Below are positions 24,387 through 32,781 of a stretch of DNA of 50,849 nucleotides, in pieces. Below the pieces are notes generated by a model. It was not told the DNA's origin, searched no databases, and saw nothing but the letters and a program-made list of their open reading frames with translations. The position numbers were made by a program, and so were the translations under genes. The DNA lies in contig CAAGFE010000081.1 of assembly GCA_900769075.1 (NCBI GenBank), positions 1 to 50,849 of the forward strand. The letters are read 5' to 3'. The stretch's first letter is position 1. The number at the start of each line of letters is the position of its first letter. The DNA comes from Clostridia bacterium (GTDB lineage: Bacteria; Bacillota; Clostridia; Christensenellales; Aristaeellaceae).

Positions 24387-26144
24387 ATGGGCGTGCTGTT
24401 TCAGGAAATCTGGGCGAGCGATCGCAAGGCATTTCTGCGCATTCTGGGGCTGAATATCCTTGCGTCCCTGCTGGGCGGAATCGGTATCGTGATGCTGATT
24501 CCGCTTTTGCATCTGCTCAATATCGGCACGGAGGACGGGAGCCTTCTGTCACAGCTGGCCGCGCCGGTGCTCAATGCGCTGCCCTACACGGGCCAGGTGC
24601 TGCTGCTGCTGGGCGCATACATTCTGCTGGTGACGCTGAAGGCGCTGCTGAACCGCCATCTGGGCATCTGCGAAACGACCTTCACGGAAACCACCAGCCT
24701 GCGGCTGCGCAATCAGCTGTATGACGCCATGTCCACTGCCGGCTGGGAAACGCTCTCTGCCCGCAAGAGCACGGACACCATCAACCTGTTCGTGTCCCAG
24801 TGCGCGCAGGTAAGCCATGGCATCGACGCCATCATTCACCTGATTACGTCATTGGTGTCGGCGGGGATTCAGCTGGGCATCGCCCTGTGGATGAACGCGC
24901 CGATGACGCTGTGCATCTGCCTGCTGGGCGGCGCCATGATGGGGATTTTCCTGCCTCTGCGGAAGAAGTCCCGCGCCTATGGGGACGAGATGATCCGCAT
25001 CAACCGGGCATTCTATGCGGAGCTGGAGAATCAGCTGGGCAGCGTGAAGGAGGTTCGCGCCTACGGCGTGGAGGGCGAGCATGCGGCCCGCTTCCGGCAG
25101 ACCAGCGAGGAATTTGTCAGCGCCCGGCTGAAGTATGTGCGCATGTGCAGCGTGCCCCAGGTGGTGTACTCCGTGGCAGCTGCCTGCATCATTGCGGGCG
25201 TGTACCTCCTTTCCGCGCTGGTGCTCCATGTTTCAACGGACCGGCTGGTGGTGCTGGTCTATATTTTTGCGCGGCTGTGGCCGGTTTTCTCCGGGCTGCA
25301 GGGGCAAATTCAGGGCATTTACAGCTGCGTGCCGGCCTATGAGAAGCTCAGCGCGGAGATACAGGCGATGCAGGCCAGCCCGGAGCAGACCCGCGCCAAT
25401 CCGGCGGACGATTCGGCCTTCGACCGCTGGCAGAGCATCCGCTTTGACGACGTGTCCTTCGCCTATCGGGACGCGAACGAGGAAACCCTGCGCCATGTGG
25501 ATTTCACCATCCGCAGCGGCAGCGTGACGGCACTGCTGGGCCGGAACGGCTCGGGCAAGACCACAACGGTCAACCTGCTGCTGGGCTTTCTGCAGCCCAG
25601 CGGCGGGCAGATCACCGTGGACGGCGTGGCGCTCTCCCCGGAAAACATCCGGGCCTGGCGGCGGCAGGTGGGGTATGTGCCCCAGGATCCCATCATCCTG
25701 AACGCCTCCGTCCGGGAGAACCTGACCCGCTTCCATCCCGGCGCCACGGATGAAGAGCTGATCGCGGCCCTGAAAACGGCGATGGCCTGGGATTTTGTCC
25801 GGGCGCTGCCCCAGGGCCTGGATACCCCCCTGGGCGACCGGGGCGTGCGCCTCTCCGGCGGCGAGCGTCAGCGAATCGTGCTGGCGCGGGTGCTGATCGG
25901 CATGCCCAGGCTGATCGTCCTGGATGAAGCGACCAGCGCGCTGGACTACGAGAGCGAAACGGCTTTCCGCGAGGTTGTCCGGACGATGAGCCGCGACATC
26001 GCGGTGATCGTGATCGCCCACCGCCTGGCGACCATCCAGACCGCCGATCAGGCCATCGTGCTGGAGGACGGCAGGATCGCCGAGATGGGGGCCACCGAAG
26101 CGCTGCTTCGGGATCAATATGATTTTGTGATGCGCCAGCTGTGA
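24387..26144 (+). CDS. ABC transporter, fused permease and ATPase, without peptidase domain
   Basis: A 585-residue half-transporter that should work as a dimer to export the modified peptide. It begins directly with the membrane domain (six spans within residues ~15-300). The nucleotide-binding domain follows: Walker A GRNGSGKTT (about 385), Q-loop GYVPQDP, signature LSGGERQR (about 488), Walker B LIVLDEATSALD. There is no N-terminal C39 peptidase, so leader removal must come from elsewhere, most simply the S24/S26-type protein. GGAGGAG ends the upstream gene and the ATG follows 8 bases after its stop. Flippase-type exporters of this shape are also known for lipid-linked sugars, a less likely alternative here. 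Confidence 0.83.
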   Translation: MGVLFQEIWASDRKAFLRILGLNILASLLGGIGIVMLIPLLHLLNIGTEDGSLLSQLAAPVLNALPYTGQVLLLLGAYILLVTLKALLNRHLGICETTFTETTSLRLRNQLYDAMSTAGWETLSARKSTDTINLFVSQCAQVSHGIDAIIHLITSLVSAGIQLGIALWMNAPMTLCICLLGGAMMGIFLPLRKKSRAYGDEMIRINRAFYAELENQLGSVKEVRAYGVEGEHAARFRQTSEEFVSARLKYVRMCSVPQVVYSVAAACIIAGVYLLSALVLHVSTDRLVVLVYIFARLWPVFSGLQGQIQGIYSCVPAYEKLSAEIQAMQASPEQTRANPADDSAFDRWQSIRFDDVSFAYRDANEETLRHVDFTIRSGSVTALLGRNGSGKTTTVNLLLGFLQPSGGQITVDGVALSPENIRAWRRQVGYVPQDPIILNASVRENLTRFHPGATDEELIAALKTAMAWDFVRALPQGLDTPLGDRGVRLSGGERQRIVLARVLIGMPRLIVLDEATSALDYESETAFREVVRTMSRDIAVIVIAHRLATIQTADQAIVLEDGRIAEMGATEALLRDQYDFVMRQL

Positions 26145-26203
26145 ATGCCAGCGGCCCTCATCCGATCAATCCGAGAAAGCTGAAAAGAAAGAGGATACCA
26201 GGG

Positions 26204-28135
26204 ATGACTGAACGTGGACTGAAGAGGAACGACGAAACAGGGAAACAGATGAAAATCAAGTTTTCCCTGTTCCTATATGATGCGGCAATCTTCGCACTGA
26301 TTGATCTCCTGCTGTATGTCTTGTATCAGGGCGGCGGGCCGCTGAGCGCCCTGGGGGTGCTGGAGCAGAGCGCGCTGGCCTTTCTGTGCATCTTTGGCGT
26401 GCGCCATGTGACCCAGGTGTATCGGCAGATCTGGCGATACGGCGGCATCCAGTGCTATATTCGCCTGCTGGCGTCGGACGCCCTGGCAGGCTTGATCTAT
26501 CTGGCCCTGGAAACCCTCCTCCCGGTGGAGAAGATTGCCTTTGCCCGGCTGCTGGCCTTTTGCTGCATGAACCTGCTGGGCGCGCTGTCCATCCGCATGC
26601 TCTACCGGTATGCCTACAAGTGCGGCAGTCAGGACAACTGGCGCGGCAGGCTCCTGCGCCTGCTGCTGAAGATCGGCTCGGCCGGCCGCGTGGTGACCGA
26701 GGCGGATCCCGACAGCCGGAAGATCAAGATTGCCATCATCGGCGCGGGCAATGTCGGCGTGAGCCTGGCAGAGGATCTCTGGTCGAACCCCAAGGCGAAA
26801 TACATCCCCCGGTGCTTCATTGACAGCGACCCGCAGAAGGTCGGCCGGTCGATCCATGGCGTGACGGTCATGAGCGAGAACGAGGCAACAATGGAAGTCC
26901 TGCGGGAGCATCACATTCAGGAGGTTGTGTTCGCAGTTCCCTCCATGCCCCGTGCCCGGCGGGTGGAGCTCGTTGAGATGTACCAGCAGGCGGGGTTCAA
27001 AATCAAGGTGTATGACTTCCCCACCATGGAGATCCCGGGTAAGCGGCGCCAGCTGCGGGAATTCAACATTGAGGATCTGCTGATGCGCGAGCAGAAGGAG
27101 CTCCTGGACGACCGCACCCGCGCCTACTATCGGGACAAGGTCATCCTGATCACCGGCGGCGGCGGTTCGATTGGGTCGGAGCTGTGCCGCCAGCTGGCGA
27201 AAATGTCCCCCCGCCAGCTGATCGTGGTGGATATCTACGAGAACACCGCCTACGACCTGCAGCAGGCGCTGAGATTCGCCTACAAGGGCGCGGTGGACAT
27301 CCGGGTGGAAATCGTCAGCGTCACCAACAAGGAAGGCCTGGCGCGGGTGTTTGAGGAGTATCACCCCGATATCTGCATCAACGCCGCAGCCCACAAGCAT
27401 GTCCCGCTGATGGAGAAGAACTGCATCGAGGCGGTGCAGAACAATGTCTTCGGCACGCTGAACGTGATTCAGCTGTGCGAGGAATACGGCTGCGGGCGCT
27501 TCATGATGGTGTCCACCGACAAGGCGGTCAACCCGACGAATATCATGGGCGCCACCAAACGCCTGTGCGAGATGATCATGCAGGCGTACAGCACCCGGGG
27601 CAAGGTGAAATGCTCCGCGACGCGCTTTGGTAATGTGCTGGGCAGCGCGGGCAGCGTTATCCCGCTGTTCCGGCGCCAGATTGCGGCCGGCGGGCCGGTG
27701 ACACTGACGGACAAGCGGATCATCCGCTATTTCATGACCATCCCCGAGGCCAGCCAGCTGGTGCTGGTCAGCGGCGCAATGGCCCGGAACGGCGAGCTGT
27801 TCGTGCTGGATATGGGCAAGCCGGTGAAGATCTATGACCTGGCAAAGAACATGATCCAGCTCAGCGGCGTGGAAAATGTGGAAATCATCGAAACCGGTCT
27901 GCGCCCCGGTGAAAAGCTCTACGAGGAGCTGCTGGTCAACGGCGACGACCTGGAAAAAACGGACAACGATCTGATCTTCATCGAGCGGGAGCAGCCGATC
28001 AGCATGGGTGAGCTGAACGAGAAGCTGAACCTGCTGAAGAAAGCCTGCAGCAGCGATGAGAAGATCCGGCAGACGATGCGCCTCGTCGTCCCGACCTACC
28101 GCAGCCCGGAGGAAGCAAACCTGGCGGTGGGATGA
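26204..28135 (+). CDS. Membrane-bound nucleotide-sugar 4,6-dehydratase (CapD/PglF type)
   Basis: Converts UDP-N-acetylglucosamine to the 4-keto-6-deoxy sugar. About four membrane spans (residues ~15-130) are followed by a Rossmann domain (IAIIGAGNVGVSLAEDL) and an SDR dehydratase domain from ~310 (ITGGGGSIGSELCRQL). The active-site block STDKAVNPTNIMGATKR lies near 437-453; in this family a Met stands where most SDR enzymes have Tyr. Length 643 aa is typical. The open frame begins with GTG at 26141, overlapping the exporter stop; ATG 26204 with AGAGG upstream is preferred, and ATG 26249 is possible. Together with the aminotransferase and PglC-like transferase it suggests a bacillosamine-like initiating sugar. 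Confidence 0.88.
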   Translation: MTERGLKRNDETGKQMKIKFSLFLYDAAIFALIDLLLYVLYQGGGPLSALGVLEQSALAFLCIFGVRHVTQVYRQIWRYGGIQCYIRLLASDALAGLIYLALETLLPVEKIAFARLLAFCCMNLLGALSIRMLYRYAYKCGSQDNWRGRLLRLLLKIGSAGRVVTEADPDSRKIKIAIIGAGNVGVSLAEDLWSNPKAKYIPRCFIDSDPQKVGRSIHGVTVMSENEATMEVLREHHIQEVVFAVPSMPRARRVELVEMYQQAGFKIKVYDFPTMEIPGKRRQLREFNIEDLLMREQKELLDDRTRAYYRDKVILITGGGGSIGSELCRQLAKMSPRQLIVVDIYENTAYDLQQALRFAYKGAVDIRVEIVSVTNKEGLARVFEEYHPDICINAAAHKHVPLMEKNCIEAVQNNVFGTLNVIQLCEEYGCGRFMMVSTDKAVNPTNIMGATKRLCEMIMQAYSTRGKVKCSATRFGNVLGSAGSVIPLFRRQIAAGGPVTLTDKRIIRYFMTIPEASQLVLVSGAMARNGELFVLDMGKPVKIYDLAKNMIQLSGVENVEIIETGLRPGEKLYEELLVNGDDLEKTDNDLIFIEREQPISMGELNEKLNLLKKACSSDEKIRQTMRLVVPTYRSPEEANLAVG

Positions 28136-28177
28136 TGCGCCCTCCGGGCCCGATGAAGCAAGATGGAGGATGAACAC

Positions 28178-29245
28178 ATGGCTGGCAAAAAGACCGAACG
28201 GGTGAAAACCTATGTGAGCTGGGCGGCCAAACGGCTGCTGATGATGACCTTCGACGGGCTGACCGCGTATTTTGCCTATTTCCTCGCACTGGTCATCCGC
28301 TTTTACAGCGCCAACCAGTTCCGGCCCATTGCGAATGAATACCTCCCGAGCTTCTATCAGTTTGCCCCCTGGTATTCGCTGGCCTGCATTGCGGTGTTCT
28401 TTGCCTTCAGGCTGTATGACGGCCGGTGGAAGCACGCCGGGCTCAATGACCTGAACCGCATCATCCTGGCCAATCTGGTGACGGTGGTGATCCAGGTGGC
28501 GGGTACGATGCTGTTGGTCCGCGGCGGGGACAGCCCCTTCCGCCGCATGCCCATCACCTATTATGCCATCGGCGCGTCGATTCAGTTTGTCGTCATTGCG
28601 CTCAGCCGCTTTGCCTATCCCCTCATGGTGATGGAAACCACCCGCATTGCCCGGCGGGGGCAGGCCCATATCAATGTGATGATTGTCGGCGCGGGCGAAA
28701 CGGGCCGGGTGCTCCGCCGCCAGATCGAACAGGACAAGAACAATGCAGCCCGCCCGGTGTGCATCTTTGCCCACCGCAGCAACAATGAGGGCAAGCTGCT
28801 GGACGGCATCCCGGTGGTCAGCGGCATGGACAAGCTGAATGAGTACATCAAAAAGTATGGGGTGCAGTGCGTCATCTTGGCGGATTCCATCATGCCCCCG
28901 GAAACCCGTGCCCAAATCAAGCAGATCTGCAAGGACGCCGGCGTCGAGGTGCAGGACTTCTCCGGCTACCTGACCAACGAGGGCCGCAGCGTCACATTGC
29001 AAAAGCTGATGGAATACACCAGCGGCCCGGTGGAGATCATGCTGGACGCCAAGACACAGGACTTTGCCAATGGGGAACAGGCCCTGATGGCCTTCCCGGG
29101 CAAGTACACCGTCAGGCGGATCTACGCCAGCAAGGACAGGGTGGGTGTGGAAATCGCCCGCAAAACCGTGATCCTCAATGACACGAATGAGGACTGGGTC
29201 AAGGACACTGAACGCGAAACCGGAAACGAGATCAGCTTCTTCTGA
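28178..29245 (+). CDS. Shortened CapD-like protein (membrane and Rossmann domains, no dehydratase domain)
   Basis: A 355-residue membrane protein resembling only the N-terminal half of CapD/FlaA1-type dehydratases. Four spans (~residues 15-150) are followed by a Rossmann domain (HINVMIVGAGETGRVLRRQI, with GIPVVSGMDKLNEYIKKYG). It ends in a ~70-residue stretch of no known kind, without the SDR catalytic domain. The ATG at 28178 has GGAGG 8 bases before it; an earlier in-frame ATG at 28163 overlaps that site. It could be a regulator, a scaffold for the dehydratase encoded just upstream, or a relic. It is intact as an open frame, which favours a function. Confidence 0.75.
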   Translation: MAGKKTERVKTYVSWAAKRLLMMTFDGLTAYFAYFLALVIRFYSANQFRPIANEYLPSFYQFAPWYSLACIAVFFAFRLYDGRWKHAGLNDLNRIILANLVTVVIQVAGTMLLVRGGDSPFRRMPITYYAIGASIQFVVIALSRFAYPLMVMETTRIARRGQAHINVMIVGAGETGRVLRRQIEQDKNNAARPVCIFAHRSNNEGKLLDGIPVVSGMDKLNEYIKKYGVQCVILADSIMPPETRAQIKQICKDAGVEVQDFSGYLTNEGRSVTLQKLMEYTSGPVEIMLDAKTQDFANGEQALMAFPGKYTVRRIYASKDRVGVEIARKTVILNDTNEDWVKDTERETGNEISFF

Positions 29246-29283
29246 CAGACAGGCACAGACGAGGACAGAGGGGATAAGGATTC

Positions 29284-30564
29284 ATGTTCACGAGAAAAGG
29301 GAAGTATGCGCCGTTCAAAACGAAGGTGTGGCTGGCTTCGCCCACCATGCACGGCGATGAAATGCGTTATATGACCGAAGCCTATGAAACCAACTGGATG
29401 AGCACCGTGGGCGCCAATATCAACGAGGTGGAGCGCATCGCGGCGGAACAGGCCGGCATGAAATACGCGGTGGCCCTGTCCAGCTGCACGGCGGCGCTTC
29501 ACCTGTGCGCGAAGTTTGCCGGAGAGAAGCTCTACGGAAAGCCGGACATCGGACACGGCACGCTGGAAGGAAAACGGGTGTTTTGCTCCGATATGACCTT
29601 CGCCGCTACGCTCAATCCGGTGGTGTATGAGGGCGCAATCCCGGTGTTCATCGACACGGAAGCAGAGAGCTGGAACATGGATCCGGCGGCCCTGGAGAAG
29701 GCGTTTGAGATGTATCCGGATGTGAAGCTGGTGGTGTGCGCGGAGCTGTACGGCTTTTCGGGGAACATCCGCAGAATCAAGGAGATTTGTGAAAGGCACG
29801 GTGCGCTGCTGATCGAGGACGCGGCGGAAGCAATGGGCGCGACCTATGAGGGACGGCCCTGCGGCAGCTTCGGCGATTATTCGGCCATCAGCTACAACGG
29901 CAACAAGATGATCACCGGCAGCTCCGGCGGATGCCTGCTGACCAATGAGCAGGAGGTTGCCAACAAGGCGAGAAAATGGTCAACCCAGGCGAGAGAAAAC
30001 GCTGCCTGGTACCTGCATGAGGAAGTGGGCTATAACTATCGCATGAGCAACGTGATCGCGGGCGTCATCCGTGGGCAGTATCCGTACCTGGCGGAGCATC
30101 TGGCGCAGAAGAAGGCGATCTATCAGCGGTACGAACGGGGCTTGAGAGGGCTGCCGGTCAGAATGAACCCAATTGTGGAAGGGTGCAGCCCGAACTACTG
30201 GCTGTCCGCAATGATCATTGACGCGGATGCCATGTGCAGACAGGTTCGGAGCGAGACGGAAGCCATGTATTTGCCGGAGCACGGGAAGAGCTGCCCGACG
30301 GAGATCCTGGAAGCCCTCAGCGGCATCAACGCGGAGGGCCGCCCGATCTGGCGCCCGATGAGTTGTCAGCCGATGTACCGTCAAAATGCATTTATTGGGC
30401 GCAACGGCAACCTGAGAGCACAAACAAATGCGTATATCGCAGGCGGAGAAAAGCCGGTTGGGTGGGATATCTTCGACCGGGGGCTGTGCTTGCCCAGCGA
30501 TAACAAGATGACGGAGGAGCAGCAGGACAGGATCATTGAGGTGATCCGGGCGTGCTTTGAGTGA
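29284..30564 (+). CDS. DegT/DnrJ/EryC1/StrS-family sugar aminotransferase
   Basis: PLP enzyme that would add an amino group to the 4-keto sugar made by the CapD-like dehydratase. The PLP-binding Lys is Lys208 in SYNGNKMITGSSGG; other blocks are ALSSCTAALHL, FCSDMTFAAT and LIEDAAEAMGATYEG. Length 426 aa is at the long end for the family. The sugar-nucleotide specificity is inferred from context (PglE-like). The next gene's preferred start lies 12 bases after the stop; an in-frame GTG overlaps it. From here onward composition becomes more AT-rich, so this gene marks the edge of the conserved left part of the locus. Confidence 0.88.
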   Translation: MFTRKGKYAPFKTKVWLASPTMHGDEMRYMTEAYETNWMSTVGANINEVERIAAEQAGMKYAVALSSCTAALHLCAKFAGEKLYGKPDIGHGTLEGKRVFCSDMTFAATLNPVVYEGAIPVFIDTEAESWNMDPAALEKAFEMYPDVKLVVCAELYGFSGNIRRIKEICERHGALLIEDAAEAMGATYEGRPCGSFGDYSAISYNGNKMITGSSGGCLLTNEQEVANKARKWSTQARENAAWYLHEEVGYNYRMSNVIAGVIRGQYPYLAEHLAQKKAIYQRYERGLRGLPVRMNPIVEGCSPNYWLSAMIIDADAMCRQVRSETEAMYLPEHGKSCPTEILEALSGINAEGRPIWRPMSCQPMYRQNAFIGRNGNLRAQTNAYIAGGEKPVGWDIFDRGLCLPSDNKMTEEQQDRIIEVIRACFE

Positions 30565-30575
30565 GGGTGCGAGAG

Positions 30576-31214
30576 ATGAAACATAAGCCCTACGGCTTTT
30601 ATGAAAGGTTCGTTAAGCGGCCACAGGATTTCCTATGCGCGCTTTTGGCCGTGATTGTGTTGTCACCTGTGCTGCTGGTGGTTGCCATTCTGGTGCGCGT
30701 AAAGCTGGGGAGTCCCATCCTGTTTACACAGGACAGACCGGGACGTGACGGCAAGGTCTTCAAGCTCTACAAGTTCCGCACGATGTTGCCGCCCACAGAG
30801 GGAAAGACTGACCCCAAGTATGATGCCGAGCGTCTTACACCCTTCGGGAAACTGCTACGTTCCACTTCCTTGGATGAGCTACCTGAACTCTTCAATATGC
30901 TCAAGGGAGATATGGCTGTTGTGGGCCCCAGACCGCTGCTGGTTCGTTATCTGGAACGCTACGATGCACATCAGGCGCGCCGTCACGAGGTTCGTCCCGG
31001 TTTTACCGGCCTGGCGCAGGTGCGCGGGCGGAATTCAATCTCATGGGAAGAGAAATTTGACTGGGATGTCAAGTATGTAGATCATATCACGTTCTTAGGA
31101 GACTGGAAAATCATTCTTGAGACTGTGAGAACGGTTCTTAAGCGTGAGGGCATTAGTGCAGCAGGCGAAGCTACTATGGGCGAATTTATGGGATCAGAGG
31201 GAATGAAGCAATGA
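30576..31214 (+). CDS. PglC/WbaP-type undecaprenyl-phosphate sugar phosphotransferase
   Basis: Starts the repeat unit by moving a phospho-sugar from its UDP carrier to undecaprenyl phosphate at the inner face of the membrane. At 212 aa it is the short, monotopic PglC-like type: one hydrophobic re-entrant helix (~residues 16-38), then DRPGRDGKVFKLYKFRTM, LRSTSLDELPELFNML (containing the Asp-Glu catalytic pair), and GPRPLLVRYL, GFTGLAQVRGRN. The ATG at 30576 with GAGGG 7 bases before it is preferred to the GTG at 30561. The likely donor is the amino sugar made by the two upstream enzymes. The downstream ATP-grasp gene overlaps its stop by 4 nt. Confidence 0.9.
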   Translation: MKHKPYGFYERFVKRPQDFLCALLAVIVLSPVLLVVAILVRVKLGSPILFTQDRPGRDGKVFKLYKFRTMLPPTEGKTDPKYDAERLTPFGKLLRSTSLDELPELFNMLKGDMAVVGPRPLLVRYLERYDAHQARRHEVRPGFTGLAQVRGRNSISWEEKFDWDVKYVDHITFLGDWKIILETVRTVLKREGISAAGEATMGEFMGSEGMKQ

Positions 31215-32158
31215 GAATCTTATTCACGAGCATCGGCAGACGTGTAGAGCTGGTACAGGCTTTTCGAAGTGCCGCCGAAAGGCTGGGGGTTCATCTGGAA
31301 ATCTTCGGCGCAGATATCACGAAGTCTGCACCAGCACTGATGTTCTGCGACCATACGGTAATTGTGCCGAGGATCAAAGATTCTGACTATATTCCTTGCC
31401 TGCAGAAAGCCTGTGCTGAGCAGGGTATTGATGCATTGATCCCTACCATTGATACAGATCTGCTGCTCCTTGCGCAACATAGAGATGAGTTCGGGAGTAC
31501 CCGTGTTGTCATCAGCAAGCCTGAAAAGATTGCCCTGTGCAGGGATAAGCGATTCACGGCAGATTACTTCCACTCTGTTGGTTTGAGGAGTCCACATCCC
31601 GTGGATGACTGGACGAAGTACGATGGCGGTTACCCGGCATTTATTAAGCCCAAGGACGGTAGTTCCAGTATTTTCGCATACAAAGTGGAAAATGAGAAGG
31701 AGCTGGAATCCTTCGCGGAGCAGGTACCGGATTACATCATTCAGCCGTTCATCTCCGGCACGGAGTATACGGTCGATATTTTCTGTGATTTCGATGGCAA
31801 TCCGATCTATATCACACCCCGCATCCGCCTTGCAGTTCGCGCAGGTGAAGTGTTGAAAACAAAAATCACGCAGGACAAGCAGATCATTGCAGAAATGCAG
31901 CAGTTGGTCAAGGACTACAGGCCCTGCGGACAGATCACGGTGCAGATGATCCGCCAGGACAGCACTGGGGATGATTACTACATCGAGATCAATCCGCGCT
32001 TCGGCGGTGGTGCGCCGCTGTCCATCAAGGCGGGTGCAGACAGCGCGGAAGCATTGCTGCGTTTGCTGAAAGGCGAAAAGCTGAGCTATATGGACAATGC
32101 GGCGGAGGATGGAGCAATATACAGCCGCTTTGACCAGAGCGTGCGGGTGAATCAATGA
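31211..32158 (+). CDS. ATP-grasp domain protein
   Basis: A 315-residue cytoplasmic ligase of the carbamoyl-phosphate-synthase-like ATP-grasp family, which makes a carboxyl-to-amine (or thiol) bond through an acyl-phosphate. Visible blocks are an N-terminal pre-grasp Rossmann part (RILFTSIGRRVELVQAF), the ATP-binding PAFIKPKDGSSSIFAYKV, and the metal-binding DYYIEINPRFGGGAPLS near 255-272. The substrates are unknown. Because an aminotransferase and PglC-like transferase precede it, it could attach an acid to the sugar amine. The HAD gene is coupled to it by an ATGA overlap. Confidence 0.82.
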   Translation: MRILFTSIGRRVELVQAFRSAAERLGVHLEIFGADITKSAPALMFCDHTVIVPRIKDSDYIPCLQKACAEQGIDALIPTIDTDLLLLAQHRDEFGSTRVVISKPEKIALCRDKRFTADYFHSVGLRSPHPVDDWTKYDGGYPAFIKPKDGSSSIFAYKVENEKELESFAEQVPDYIIQPFISGTEYTVDIFCDFDGNPIYITPRIRLAVRAGEVLKTKITQDKQIIAEMQQLVKDYRPCGQITVQMIRQDSTGDDYYIEINPRFGGGAPLSIKAGADSAEALLRLLKGEKLSYMDNAAEDGAIYSRFDQSVRVNQ

Positions 32159-32766
32159 TTGTGATTGACAGTATTCAGGACGTTGAAAAGCATATTGGCG
32201 ATCTGGAAGCAGTCATTTTTGATTTGGATGACACGCTGTATTCTGAAAAAGAATATGTAAGAAGCGGCTATCACAAGATTGCGGAGCATTTCAGGAAACC
32301 AGAACTTGCCGAGCAGATGTGGGCTGTCTTTTTGCGCGGTGGTCGGGCGATTGATGAAGTGTTGGCCGCACACGGTATGGAAGCGAATAAAGAAGAAGCT
32401 TTACGTATTTACCGCTTCCAGGAGCCAAATATCCATCTGTATCCGAGTGTTGCGGAGATGCTCGAACGGATTCGTATGACCAAGAAAGTTGGCATTATTA
32501 CAGATGGTCGTCCGGAAGGACAGTGGGCTAAGATTCGGGCATTAGGCATTCAGGTGGATAGAATCATCGTCACGGATGAGCTAGGCGGCATTGAATATCG
32601 GAAGCCTAACGAAAAGGCGTTTATCCTGATGCGGGAACTGCTTTCGACTCAATATAAGCAAATGGCCTACATTGGTGACAATGTGAAGAAGGACTTCATT
32701 GCACCGGAACACTTAGGTATGCGAACCATTTGGTTTCAGAATACGGACGGACTGTACAATCGGTAA
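32155..32766 (+). CDS. HAD-family hydrolase
   Basis: A 203-residue phosphatase-like protein of the haloacid dehalogenase family. Motif I is AVIFDLDDTLYSE, motif II GIITDGRPEG, and the final block is MAYIGDNVKKDFIAPEHLGM with the acidic metal ligands. A helical cap sits between motifs I and II (subfamily IA type). It overlaps the ATP-grasp gene by 4 nt, and the two probably share one job; the substrate could be a sugar or acyl phosphate from the same pathway. The family is wide, so specificity is open. Confidence 0.85.
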   Translation: MIVIDSIQDVEKHIGDLEAVIFDLDDTLYSEKEYVRSGYHKIAEHFRKPELAEQMWAVFLRGGRAIDEVLAAHGMEANKEEALRIYRFQEPNIHLYPSVAEMLERIRMTKKVGIITDGRPEGQWAKIRALGIQVDRIIVTDELGGIEYRKPNEKAFILMRELLSTQYKQMAYIGDNVKKDFIAPEHLGMRTIWFQNTDGLYNR

Positions 32767-32781
32767 GTGCGAGGAAAAACA

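Noticed and set aside
21887..26144. Lasso peptide cluster (because of HprK-like kinase, PqqD domain and ABC exporter)
   Set aside because: There is no asparagine-synthetase-like cyclase and no transglutaminase-like protease, and a radical SAM enzyme is present instead.
26273..29002. A 909-residue open frame on the minus strand opposite the dehydratase genes
   Set aside because: It mirrors the codon bias of the GC-rich plus-strand genes, shows no family motif and no ribosome site, and lies over two well-supported genes.
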